Shown piece after piece: positions 6,857-14,940 of a DNA stretch of 64,000 nt (within the stretch, counting starts at the first letter, position 1; each line of letters begins with the position of its first letter). The notes under the pieces were generated by a model. That model saw nothing but the letters and a program-made list of their open reading frames with translations, did not search any database and was not told the DNA's origin. This stretch comes from Aldehydirespirator sp965117015 (lineage in GTDB: Bacteria > Actinomycetota > Acidimicrobiia > Acidimicrobiales > Aldehydirespiratoraceae), in assembly GCA_965117015.1 (NCBI GenBank), contig OZ220747.1:2232001-2296000 (forward strand), written 5' to 3'. Made by a program: the position numbers and the translations under genes.

Positions 6857-8428
6857 ATGAAGTTCAAGTCAGTGATCGCCCTCGTCGCGGTCTTGGCCCT
6901 GTTCGCCGCCAGCTGCGGCGGGGACGACGAACCGGCAGCCCCGGACACCAGCGCGGCAGACGCCGCAGCCGCGGCTGCCGAGGCCGAAGCAGAGGCGGCT
7001 GCCGCGGAGGCTGCGGCTGCAGAAGCCGAGGCTGAGGCGGCTGCGTTGGCCGCGGAGGCTGAGGCCGCGGAGGCTGAGGCCGCGGCTGCGGCTGCGGAGG
7101 CTGAGGCGGCTGCGGAGGCTGCTGCCGCGGCTGAGGCGGCGCTGGAGGCCGCTATGGCCGAGGCCGAGGGAGCCGTGGACCCGGAGGTCGTCGCGGCGCT
7201 CGAGGCAGAACTGGAGGCCGCCCAGGCCGAGGCTGAGGCGGCTGCGGAGGCGGCTGCGGAGGCGGCTGCCGCGGCCGAAGAGGCCATGGCCGGTCCCGAG
7301 CCGATGGTGCAGGCCGTCGACATCCGGGCTGCGCTCAACGCCGACCTCGACAACTGTGCGGCCGCGCCGTCCGGAGACCCGATCAGGGTCGGCATGGCCA
7401 TGGACTTCAGCGACGTGGTCGGCTTCGTCGACATCCCCGGCTCCAAACTGGTGCCCCACTTCGCCAACCTGATCAACTGCACCGGCGGCGTCAACGGCTC
7501 GCCCGTCGAAGTACGGGTCGAGGATGTCGGCGGCGACGCCACCACCGCCGGCGTGGCCGCCCAGCAGCTGCTCGACTGGGGGGCCCACTTCCTCATCGGC
7601 CCGCCCTTCGCCGACTTCACCCTGCCCATCCTGCAGGCCACCGGCGGACAGGTTCCGGTGTTCGTGGCCGCCTCGACCGAGCCCACGCTGTCCGACATCG
7701 AGAACAACTCGTTCCTCGTGTCCTTCGACGACTACGGCCAGTCCTCGGCCGCGGCCGAATGGGCCCTCGACCAGGGCATCACCCGGGCCTTCGTGTTCAC
7801 CGAGCCGGGCCCGTACACGGGCTACAACCCCGACGTCTTCAAGGAGGTCTTCGAGGCCGGCGGCGGCGAGATCGTCGCGGAGCACACCTACGGGTGGTTC
7901 GTGGACACCGACTTCTCGGCCCAGGTGGCCGAGCTGTCGGAGGTCCTCCAGAACAATGAGGCCTTCTTCTCGGCTGCTCTCGGCTACCAGGTCACCGCGC
8001 TGAGGGGCCAGCTCGAGGGAGCCGGGTTCGACAACATCACCTACATCGGTACCGACGCCCTCGACGCCACTGGCATCGCCTTCGAGGCCAACAACGAGGG
8101 CATCGTCCACACCCCCCACATCAACGTCGAGCCGGGCGGCCTCAACGACCGCCTGCTCCGTGGCTACTCGGCCGTCAACGACGGCGAGGTGCTGGAGAGC
8201 CAGGGCTTCATGGGCCTGTACGTCGACTCGCTGCTGCTGGGCATCCAGGGCATCGTCAACTGCGGCTGCACAGACTCGGCCCAGATCGGCGACGCCGTCG
8301 CCCAGATCGAGGGCTTCGAGGGCTTCAGCGGCACCATCACCTACGTCGGCACCACCGGCACGCCGCCGAAGTCGGTCCCGATCAAGCGGATCGTGAACGG
8401 CCAGGACGTCCTCGTCGAGATGAGGTGA
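6857..8428 (+). CDS. Branched-chain amino acid-type ABC transporter substrate-binding lipoprotein with Ala/Glu coiled-coil spacer
   Basis: 523 residues behind a good ribosome site (AGGAGGT, six bases before ATG). Residues 1-19 are a signal peptide, and ALFAASCGG gives a lipobox with Cys20 as lipid anchor. Residues 34-144 are almost only Ala and Glu in heptad-like order, predicting a long single helix or coiled coil. The periplasmic-binding fold (type I, LivJ/AmiC-like) starts near residue 175 (IRVGMAMDFSDVVGF) and runs to the end. Typical family members of about 400 residues lack the spacer. It probably lifts the binding domain off the membrane or through a cell envelope layer. It leads the transporter and amine-oxidation run. 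Confidence 0.9.
   Translation: MKFKSVIALVAVLALFAASCGGDDEPAAPDTSAADAAAAAAEAEAEAAAAEAAAAEAEAEAAALAAEAEAAEAEAAAAAAEAEAAAEAAAAAEAALEAAMAEAEGAVDPEVVAALEAELEAAQAEAEAAAEAAAEAAAAAEEAMAGPEPMVQAVDIRAALNADLDNCAAAPSGDPIRVGMAMDFSDVVGFVDIPGSKLVPHFANLINCTGGVNGSPVEVRVEDVGGDATTAGVAAQQLLDWGAHFLIGPPFADFTLPILQATGGQVPVFVAASTEPTLSDIENNSFLVSFDDYGQSSAAAEWALDQGITRAFVFTEPGPYTGYNPDVFKEVFEAGGGEIVAEHTYGWFVDTDFSAQVAELSEVLQNNEAFFSAALGYQVTALRGQLEGAGFDNITYIGTDALDATGIAFEANNEGIVHTPHINVEPGGLNDRLLRGYSAVNDGEVLESQGFMGLYVDSLLLGIQGIVNCGCTDSAQIGDAVAQIEGFEGFSGTITYVGTTGTPPKSVPIKRIVNGQDVLVEMR
6956..7288 (+). repeat. Low-complexity GCC/GAG codon tract encoding the Ala/Glu spacer
   Basis: About 330 bases of imperfect short repeats such as GAGGCTGAGGCGGCTGCG inside the binding-protein gene. 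They encode about 110 residues of Ala and Glu, with a short less regular break at VDPEVV near residue 108. The nucleotide repetition makes length change by slippage likely. Confidence 0.8.
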
Positions 8429-8467
8429 CGGCGGACCGGACAACCATTCCGACCGGAAGCTGCCGTC
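8427..8467 (+). terminator. Hairpin between binding-protein gene and livF, possible attenuator
   Basis: GACGGC (8427-8432) pairs with GCCGTC (8462-8467), and CCGG tetramers inside could extend the fold. It starts at the stop codon of the binding-protein gene. A partial stop here would give the usual excess of binding protein over membrane components. No U-run follows. Confidence 0.35.
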
Positions 8468-8483
8468 GATAGAGACCAGACCC

Positions 8484-9197
8484 ATGCTGCTCGAAGTGTC
8501 CGGGCTCACCACCCGGTACGGGTCGATCTCGGCACTGCGCGACGTGAGCCTGTCCGTTGGGGACGGTGAGGTGATCGGCCTCATCGGCCCCAACGGGGCA
8601 GGCAAGACGACGCTGCTCAACACCGTCGCGGGGCTGCTGCCGCCCGCCGCGGGGACCGTGGTCTTCGACGGCGCCGATGTCACCGGGGCCGCCCCCGAGC
8701 AGATGCTGAAGTCGGGGCTGGCCCTGGTCCCGGAGCACCGCCGCATCTTCGCCGACTTCACCGTGGCCGAGAACCTGCGGATCGGCGGGATCACCCTGGC
8801 CGCGGCCGAGCGGGCCGAGATGCTCGAGGAAGTCGTCGAGGTCTTCCCGTTCCTCCGCAACCGGTGGGACGCGATGGCCGGCTACCTGTCGGGCGGCGAG
8901 GCCCAGCAACTCGCCATCGCCCGGGCGCTGATGTGCAGGCCGAGGCTGCTGCTCATGGACGAACCCTCCCTCGGGCTGGCCCCGGTCCTCGTGGACGCCG
9001 TGTTCGAGCTGATCGCGGAGCTGCGGGACCGGGGCCGGACCCTGCTCGTCGTCGAGCAGAACGCGGCCCGGATGCTGGACGTCGCCGACCGCGCCTACGT
9101 GCTGCGCAGCGGTGCAGTGGTGGGCCAGGGCGCGGGCTCGGGGCTTCTCGCCGAGACCGACTTGTTCGATACCTTCGTGCGGGGGAGCGCGGCATGA
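8484..9197 (+). CDS. livF: ABC transporter ATP-binding protein, LivF type
   Basis: 237 residues, the normal LivF size. Walker A is GPNGAGKTT at residues 34-42. The signature is LSGGEAQQLAIARAL, Walker B is LLLMDEPSLGLAP, and the switch region ends in VVEQN as in LivF proteins. It energises import of amino acids or related compounds with LivH and LivM. The stop overlaps the livH start (ATGA), showing tight coupling. Confidence 0.92.
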   Translation: MLLEVSGLTTRYGSISALRDVSLSVGDGEVIGLIGPNGAGKTTLLNTVAGLLPPAAGTVVFDGADVTGAAPEQMLKSGLALVPEHRRIFADFTVAENLRIGGITLAAAERAEMLEEVVEVFPFLRNRWDAMAGYLSGGEAQQLAIARALMCRPRLLLMDEPSLGLAPVLVDAVFELIAELRDRGRTLLVVEQNAARMLDVADRAYVLRSGAVVGQGAGSGLLAETDLFDTFVRGSAA

Positions 9198-10081
9198 CCG
9201 AACTGGTCCAGAACCTGATCGACGGGCTGGGGCGAGGCAGCATCTACGCGCTGCTGGCTCTGGGCGTGGCCGTGGTCTTCGGCGTGATGCACCTGCTGAA
9301 CTTCGCCCACGGCGAGCTGATAACCGTGAGCGGCTACGCGGCCTACGCCGCGTTCAGCAACGGCTGGTCGTGGTACCTGGTGGCTCCCCTGATCGTGGTG
9401 GTGTCGGTGGCCACCAACCTGGTCATCGAGCGCATCGCGTTCAGCCGGGTGCGGGGTTCGTCCGAGTTCACCCAGCTGCTCACCTCCTTCGGCATCCACT
9501 TCCTGGTGGCGGCCATCTTCCTGATGTACATCGGCGCGCGGGTCCAAACGTTCGCGGAGCCGGGCTGGATCGCCGACACCTACTCGATCGGACCGGTACG
9601 GGTGGAGGTGTTCGACACCGTCGTCATCATCGTGACGATCGTGACCCTGGTCCTGACCGCCGGCATCCTCCAGCGCACCATGTTCGGGCTGTCGATCAGG
9701 GCCGCGGCGGCCGACTTCGACGCCGCCCGCCTGATGGGCGTCAACTCCGACCGCGTCATCCGTGGCGCCTTCGCCCTGTCCGGTGCGCTGGCCGGGATCG
9801 CCGGGATCTTCTGGCTGATGCGGGCCGGCCACACCTCGCCCACCTCCGGCATCAACCCGATGCTCAGCGGCGTGCTGGCTGCCCTCATCGGCGGTCTCGG
9901 AAGCCTCAGGGGAGCGGTGATCGGGGGCCTCGCCCTGGGGCTCGCCGAAGTCATGCTGCGAACCTGGCTGCCCGGAGGGGCGGCCGCCCTCACCCAGGGG
10001 GTGGTGTTCAGCCTGATCGCGCTGCTGTTCATCTTCAGGCCCGGCGGTCTAGTCAACGTGGCCCATGCGGAGCGGGTGTGA
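9194..10081 (+). CDS. livH: Branched-chain amino acid-type ABC permease, LivH
   Basis: 295 residues starting at the ATG that overlaps the livF stop. It is hydrophobic, with about eight membrane segments. The opening LIDGLGRGSIYALLALGVAVVFGVMHLLNFAHGEL is diagnostic of LivH, and the GIAGIFWLM and GGLGSLRGAVIGGL blocks mark the C-terminal half. The longer frame that begins at 8864 is antisense-independent read-through of livF in another phase and was discarded. Confidence 0.92.
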   Translation: MTELVQNLIDGLGRGSIYALLALGVAVVFGVMHLLNFAHGELITVSGYAAYAAFSNGWSWYLVAPLIVVVSVATNLVIERIAFSRVRGSSEFTQLLTSFGIHFLVAAIFLMYIGARVQTFAEPGWIADTYSIGPVRVEVFDTVVIIVTIVTLVLTAGILQRTMFGLSIRAAAADFDAARLMGVNSDRVIRGAFALSGALAGIAGIFWLMRAGHTSPTSGINPMLSGVLAALIGGLGSLRGAVIGGLALGLAEVMLRTWLPGGAAALTQGVVFSLIALLFIFRPGGLVNVAHAERV

Positions 10082-10115
10082 TGGCGGCGGCGGCCCTCGG
10101 CCGGGGACGGGTGTG

Positions 10116-12041
10116 ATGGCGACCCGGTCGCTGTTGGCCGCATGGGCTGGGAACCGCCGGCGCGAGGCCGGACTGCTGGTCCCCAACCTGCGGCGCGACG
10201 TCGCCTTCCCGCTGGCCGGCGCGGTCGTGCTGTTCGCGGCCTTCGTGGGGGCGGGACTGCTGTACACGCTGATCGTCGAGGGCGCTTCGGCCGAGAAGCT
10301 GATCACCGCGATGTTCATCGACGCCATCATGGTGATCGGCATCCAGATCTACGTGGGCAACACCGGGGTGTTCTCATTCGGCCACATCGGCTTCGGGGCG
10401 GTGGCCGGGTACGCCTTCGCCCTCTTCGCGATCGCGCCCGACGACAAGTACACCCGCATACCGAATGCCCCCTGGGGACTGGCCGACGTCGAGATGGGAC
10501 CCCTGCCCGCGACCGCGGTGGCTCTGGGGGTCACGCTCATTGTGGCCGTGATCGTCGGGATCGGCCTGGGACGGTCCGGGGCCCGGTCGGGCTCGGTCGC
10601 GCCCACCGTCATCACCCTCGCTCTGCTCTTCTTCACCCACGAGGTAGCCGCGAGCTGGAACGAATTGACCGGCGGGGAGCGAGCCGGGCTCACCTTCGGG
10701 ATCGGCGACACGCTCCAGACCCGCACACCGGTCTATATCGCGCTGTTCGCAGCCATCGTGCTGGCCCTGTTGTTCGCTCGAAGCAGTATCGGACGGCTCA
10801 ACCACGCGGCCCGCGAGGACAATCTCGCGGCTCGCGCCATGGGCATCAATCCCGTCGTCCAGCAGACGGCCGCATTGCTGCTATCGGTGGCGGTGGTCTC
10901 GGTGGCCGCCTCGTTGCGGGTCTACGAGATCGGGAGCCTCCTTCCCGAGTTCTTCTTCTTCCAGTACACGCTGCTCACGCTGGTCATGCTCGTCGTGGGC
11001 GGTCGCAACGGCGTCACCGGCGCGCTCCTGGGCGTGGGGGTGATCACCGCAGTACGCGAGAGCGCCCGGCGCATGGGCTCCGACGGCTATGAGATCTTCG
11101 GTCTCGGACTCGACGGCAACCTCGACTGGGTGTTCCGCGAGGGGCTGCCGACCGTGCTGCTCGGCCTGGCCATGGTCGTCTTCATGATCTGGCGCCCCAA
11201 CGGCGTGCTCGACGACTGGGAGGTAGACGCCTGGCTGTGGCGCCGCTTCATCCGCCAGAAGCCCCCTGCCGCGGCGGGCGCGGCTCCAGAACCCGACGCC
11301 CTCGATCTGTCCGCCAGCGCGGTGACGGTTGAGTTCGGCGGCTTCCGGGCTCTCGACGGCGCCTCGATCGAAGTCTCCAACCGCGAGATCGTCGGGCTGA
11401 TCGGCCCCAACGGGGCGGGCAAGACGACGCTCGTGAACGTCATGACCGGGATGGTGGATCCCACCACCGGAGAGGTTCACCTCGGCGAGATGGGGCTGAC
11501 GTCGGAACCCTCCCATGCCATCGCCCGGGCCGGCCTGGTCCGGACATTCCAGAACCTCAGGCTGTTCTCATCGCTCACCGTGCGGGAGAACGTCGAGGTG
11601 GCCGCACTCATGGCGTCGGTCCATCGCAACGGCGGCACCCGGGCCGACATCGACGCCATCGTGGCCGGAGCGGGCCTGTGGGAGCAGCGCAACCGACGAG
11701 CCGGCCAACTCGACTACGGGAACTCCCGGCGGCTGGAGCTGGCCCGGGCCGCGGCGGCCGCGCCCGCCTTCCTGCTGCTCGACGAGCCGACCAGCGGCAT
11801 GAGCGACACCGAGTCGCTGGCCATGGTCGAGAACGTCAGGCGGATGGCTGCGGCCGTGGGCGCGGGTGTGCTGGTGATCGACCACGACCTCAACTTCATC
11901 ACCGGGATCTGCGACCGCGTCTACTGCCTGGACCAGGGCCGGATGATCGCCCGCGGCACGCCGGCCGAGGTACAGGCCCACCCCGCGGTTCAGGCGGCCT
12001 ACCTGGGCGAGGCCGCACAACCGGGCAAGGACCGGACGTGA
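10116..12041 (+). CDS. Fused LivM permease and LivG ATPase
   Basis: A 641-residue fusion. Residues 1 to about 365 form a LivM-type permease (NTGVFSFGHIGFGAVAGYAF, the conserved cytoplasmic-loop REDNLAARAMGI, and VMLVVGGRNGVTGALLG). After a linker rich in Ala and Pro, residues from about 390 form a LivG-type ATPase. It has Walker A GPNGAGKTTLVN, the LivG-type signature LDYGNSRRLELARA, and Walker B LLLDEPTSGMS. Start ATG 10116 is chosen because GGGGACGG precedes it and the permease begins directly after; upstream in-frame residues are Gly-rich and unlike LivM. Fusion fixes a 1:1 ratio of permease and ATPase. Confidence 0.9.
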   Translation: MATRSLLAAWAGNRRREAGLLVPNLRRDVAFPLAGAVVLFAAFVGAGLLYTLIVEGASAEKLITAMFIDAIMVIGIQIYVGNTGVFSFGHIGFGAVAGYAFALFAIAPDDKYTRIPNAPWGLADVEMGPLPATAVALGVTLIVAVIVGIGLGRSGARSGSVAPTVITLALLFFTHEVAASWNELTGGERAGLTFGIGDTLQTRTPVYIALFAAIVLALLFARSSIGRLNHAAREDNLAARAMGINPVVQQTAALLLSVAVVSVAASLRVYEIGSLLPEFFFFQYTLLTLVMLVVGGRNGVTGALLGVGVITAVRESARRMGSDGYEIFGLGLDGNLDWVFREGLPTVLLGLAMVVFMIWRPNGVLDDWEVDAWLWRRFIRQKPPAAAGAAPEPDALDLSASAVTVEFGGFRALDGASIEVSNREIVGLIGPNGAGKTTLVNVMTGMVDPTTGEVHLGEMGLTSEPSHAIARAGLVRTFQNLRLFSSLTVRENVEVAALMASVHRNGGTRADIDAIVAGAGLWEQRNRRAGQLDYGNSRRLELARAAAAAPAFLLLDEPTSGMSDTESLAMVENVRRMAAAVGAGVLVIDHDLNFITGICDRVYCLDQGRMIARGTPAEVQAHPAVQAAYLGEAAQPGKDRT

Positions 12042-12724
12042 ACGTCGAGTACCCGCCCGTGGATCCGGGGCACCGCCGGCGCGGCAGCCTCGCGGACGAG
12101 GTCGTGACCTACGTCCGAGATCTCATCCTGGCCGGAGCGCTCAAGCCGGGCACCAAGATCGACCAGGACGCCATCGGCGAGGCGCTCGATGTGAGCCGCA
12201 GCCCGGTGCGTGAGGCCCTGGTGATCCTGGGACGCGAGGGCCTGGTGGAGGTCACACCACGCCGGGGCGCGTCCGTGGCGAATCTCACGCCCGACGACAT
12301 CATCGACCACTACGAGCTGTTCGGGGTGGTGGCCGGAAGAGCCGCAGCCATGGCCGCCGAGTCGCTCAAGGACGACGAGATCGCCGAACTGACCGCCATC
12401 CACGAGCGCTTCGAGCACGACAGCGGCGAGGACCTGTCGGCCTTGAACAACGCCTTCCACCGGGTGATCAACTCGGCCGCACCCCGCCGGACCCGATGGC
12501 TGCTGCGGCACCTGGTGCGCTCGGTGCCGTCCCGCTACTACGAGTTCATCGAGGGCTGGGACTCGCAGGCCGTCCAGCATCACGCCGCCATCCTCGAAGC
12601 GATCACGGCGCGCGATGCCGACGGCGCTCGCCGAGCGATGGAGGAGCACCTGCACCAGAGCGGCATCGCCGCGGCCGAGTTGCTGCAACGCCACGGCTAT
12701 TGGGACGAGGAAGCTGAGCAGTGA
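12038..12724 (+). CDS. GntR-family transcriptional regulator (FadR/VanR subgroup)
   Basis: 228 residues from a GTG that overlaps the previous stop (GTGA). The winged helix lies at residues 15-85 (VVTYVRDLILAGALKPGTKI ... ALDVSRSPVREAL ... GLVEVTPRRGASV). The C-terminal FCD domain has the usual metal-binding His pattern (NAFHRVI, QHHAAILEAI, MEEHL). It sits between transporter and catabolic genes and so likely senses the substrate or an early intermediate. The AT-rich palindrome at 6714 is a candidate site. Confidence 0.9.
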   Translation: MNVEYPPVDPGHRRRGSLADEVVTYVRDLILAGALKPGTKIDQDAIGEALDVSRSPVREALVILGREGLVEVTPRRGASVANLTPDDIIDHYELFGVVAGRAAAMAAESLKDDEIAELTAIHERFEHDSGEDLSALNNAFHRVINSAAPRRTRWLLRHLVRSVPSRYYEFIEGWDSQAVQHHAAILEAITARDADGARRAMEEHLHQSGIAAAELLQRHGYWDEEAEQ

Positions 12725-13923
12725 CCGTCTCCGCGGTCGCGCCGCCACCGCCCCACACCGTCGCCGCGGCCGAGGACTTCGAGATGATCCGCACCGAGGT
12801 ACGGCGCCTGTGCGACAAGTACGGCAACGCCTACTGGCGCGGACTAGAGCCTGATCGCTACCCGGAGGAGTTCGTGGCCGAGCTGACCGAACAGGGCTGG
12901 CTCGGCGCGCTGATCCCCGAGGAGTACGGGGGCGGTGGGCTCAGCCTGGCGGGGGCGTCGGTCATCCTGGAGGAGATCTCGGCCAGTGGCGGCAACCCCA
13001 GCGCCTGCCACGCCCAGATGTACGTGATGGGCACCCTGCTGCGCCACGGATCGGCCGCCCAGAAGCAGCGCTACCTGCCCCGGATAGCCGACGGGCGGCT
13101 GCGCCTCCAGGCGTTCGGGGTGACCGAGCCGGCCGCCGGATCCGAGACCACCGCCATCCGCACCCGGGCTGAACGGGACGGCGACACGTGGCGCATCAAC
13201 GGCCAGAAGATCTGGACCTCGCGGGCGCTTCACTCGGACCTGATGATCCTGCTGGCCCGCACCGCGCCGCCCGACCCGTCCGCCGACCGCACGTCGGGGC
13301 TGTCGGTGTTCATATTCGAGCTGCGGAGCCCCGACGGGAAGCTGGTGCCCGGGCTGACCATCAACCCGATTCCCACGATGATGAACCACAACACCACCGA
13401 GGTGTTCTTCGACGACGTGGTGATCGATGGGGAGGCTCTGGTCGGCACCGAGGGGATGGGGTTCTCCCACATCCTCGACGGGATGAACGCCGAGCGGATC
13501 CTGATCGCAGCCGAGTGCATCGGCGACGGCCGGTTCTTCCTCGACCGGGCCAGCGAGTACGCCTGCCAGCGCGAGGTCTTCGGACGCCCCATCGGGAAGA
13601 ACCAGGGAGTGCAGTTCCCGCTGGCCAAGGCGTACGCCAACCTGCAGGCCGCCGACCTGATGCGCTGGAAGGCGGCCGATCTCTTCGACCGGGGCGAGCC
13701 GTGCGGAGCGGAGGCCAACATGGCGAAGATGCTGGCCTCGGAGGCTTCGTGGGAGGCCGGCAACGCCGCGCTGAACACTCACGGCGGGTTCGGGTTCGCG
13801 GTCGAGTACGACATCGAGCGCAAGCTGCGCGAGACCCGCCTGTACCAGGTGGCTCCGGTCAACAACAACCTCGTGCTCGCCTTCATCGCCCAGAAGTGCC
13901 TGGGCCTGCCCAAGAGCTACTAG
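12721..13923 (+). CDS. Acyl-CoA dehydrogenase
   Basis: 400 residues, GTG start overlapping the gntR stop. All three acyl-CoA dehydrogenase parts are present. The N-terminal helical domain contains GWLGALIPEEYGG. The beta domain contains AFGVTEPAAGSETTAI and RINGQKIWTS. The C-terminal helical domain contains AAECIGDGRFFLDRASEYACQREVFGRPIGKNQGVQF and THGGFGF. It oxidises an acyl-CoA thioester with FAD and passes electrons to ETF; etfBA are encoded at 45.5-47.2 kb. Chain length or branching of the substrate is not readable. Confidence 0.9.
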   Translation: MTVSAVAPPPPHTVAAAEDFEMIRTEVRRLCDKYGNAYWRGLEPDRYPEEFVAELTEQGWLGALIPEEYGGGGLSLAGASVILEEISASGGNPSACHAQMYVMGTLLRHGSAAQKQRYLPRIADGRLRLQAFGVTEPAAGSETTAIRTRAERDGDTWRINGQKIWTSRALHSDLMILLARTAPPDPSADRTSGLSVFIFELRSPDGKLVPGLTINPIPTMMNHNTTEVFFDDVVIDGEALVGTEGMGFSHILDGMNAERILIAAECIGDGRFFLDRASEYACQREVFGRPIGKNQGVQFPLAKAYANLQAADLMRWKAADLFDRGEPCGAEANMAKMLASEASWEAGNAALNTHGGFGFAVEYDIERKLRETRLYQVAPVNNNLVLAFIAQKCLGLPKSY

Positions 13924-13936
13924 GCGGGGCTGCCCG

Positions 13937-14899
13937 ATGAGAGCCGTCGTCCTGGAGGCGTTCAACACCGGCCTCCGCTTCGTCGGCGACCACCCCGAAC
14001 CCGACCCTGCCTCCGAGGTCATCGACGTAACCGCGTGCGGTGTCTGCCACTCCGACCTGCACGTCGTCGAGGGAGTGATCCCCAGCCCGCTGCCGCTGGT
14101 CCTCGGCCACGAGGTGACCGGTGTGCACCCGCGCCTGGGTCCGGTCATGGTCTACGCGCCGTGGGGGTGCCGCACCTGCGAGCTCTGCGATGAGGGCGTG
14201 GAGATGATCTGTGTCGACGCCCGGGAGGCGGGCATCTTCTCCGACGGCGGGTACGCCGAGAGGATGCGGGTTCCCGACACCGCCTACCTGGCGCCTCTCG
14301 GCGAACTCGATCCTGTGGTGAGCGCCCCGTTGGCCTGCGGCGGTCTCACCGCCTACCGCGCCGTAGCGCAGGGCCTGGAGACGCTGCGCCGCCCGGGCCG
14401 CCGGCGCCGGGCGCTGGTGATCGGGGCGGGAGGCCTCGGCCAGTACGCCCTCCGGTACCTGCGGCTGCTCAGCGACGCAGAGGTCGGGGCACTGGACCTC
14501 TCCGAGACCAAGCGCGCCACGGCGCTCGAGCGCGGCGCCCACGACGCCTACGGACCGGGCGACGAACTGCCGCCGTTCGACTTCATTGTCGACTTCATCG
14601 GCAGCGAGGCCACGCTGGCGGCCGCGGCGGGCGCGGTGGCCCGGCTAGGGCTGGTGGCGGTAGTGGGGCTCTACGGAGGCCGGATCCCGTTCGGTTTCGG
14701 GGCCGTGCCCCACGAGGCCCGCTTCATGACCAGCGTCTGGGGCAGCCGCGCCCAGCTCGACGAGCTGATCGGACTGGCCGGGCGAGAGCCATCAGTCCTC
14801 AATCCGGTGGAGACGCTGCCGCTCGAGGACGCCCAGACCGCCCACGACCGGCTGCGAGCCGGCCAAGTCGAATCACGGATCGTGCTGGCCGTCGCCTGA
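13937..14899 (+). CDS. Zinc-dependent alcohol dehydrogenase
   Basis: 320 residues of the medium-chain dehydrogenase family. The catalytic zinc motif is seen as CGVCHSDLHVVEG and GHEVTG. The structural zinc loop CRTCELCDEGVEMIC has the four cysteines. The Rossmann motif is VIGAGGLGQYALRYL, with acidic LDLSE after it, favouring NAD over NADP. It is shorter than typical 340-350-residue members, mainly in the N-terminal domain. It follows the acyl-CoA dehydrogenase by 13 bases and precedes the glutamine-synthetase-like gene, so an alcohol or amino-alcohol intermediate of the same pathway is a likely substrate. Confidence 0.88.
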   Translation: MRAVVLEAFNTGLRFVGDHPEPDPASEVIDVTACGVCHSDLHVVEGVIPSPLPLVLGHEVTGVHPRLGPVMVYAPWGCRTCELCDEGVEMICVDAREAGIFSDGGYAERMRVPDTAYLAPLGELDPVVSAPLACGGLTAYRAVAQGLETLRRPGRRRRALVIGAGGLGQYALRYLRLLSDAEVGALDLSETKRATALERGAHDAYGPGDELPPFDFIVDFIGSEATLAAAAGAVARLGLVAVVGLYGGRIPFGFGAVPHEARFMTSVWGSRAQLDELIGLAGREPSVLNPVETLPLEDAQTAHDRLRAGQVESRIVLAVA

Positions 14900-14940
14900 C
14901 CCTCATCCACCCAAACGTCAACCAACCACCAGGAGCATCG

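Noticed and set aside
6869..8860. 663-residue open frame on the minus strand
   Set aside because: Antisense to the binding-protein gene; the Ser/Arg/Leu-rich part merely reflects the Ala/Glu codon repeat.
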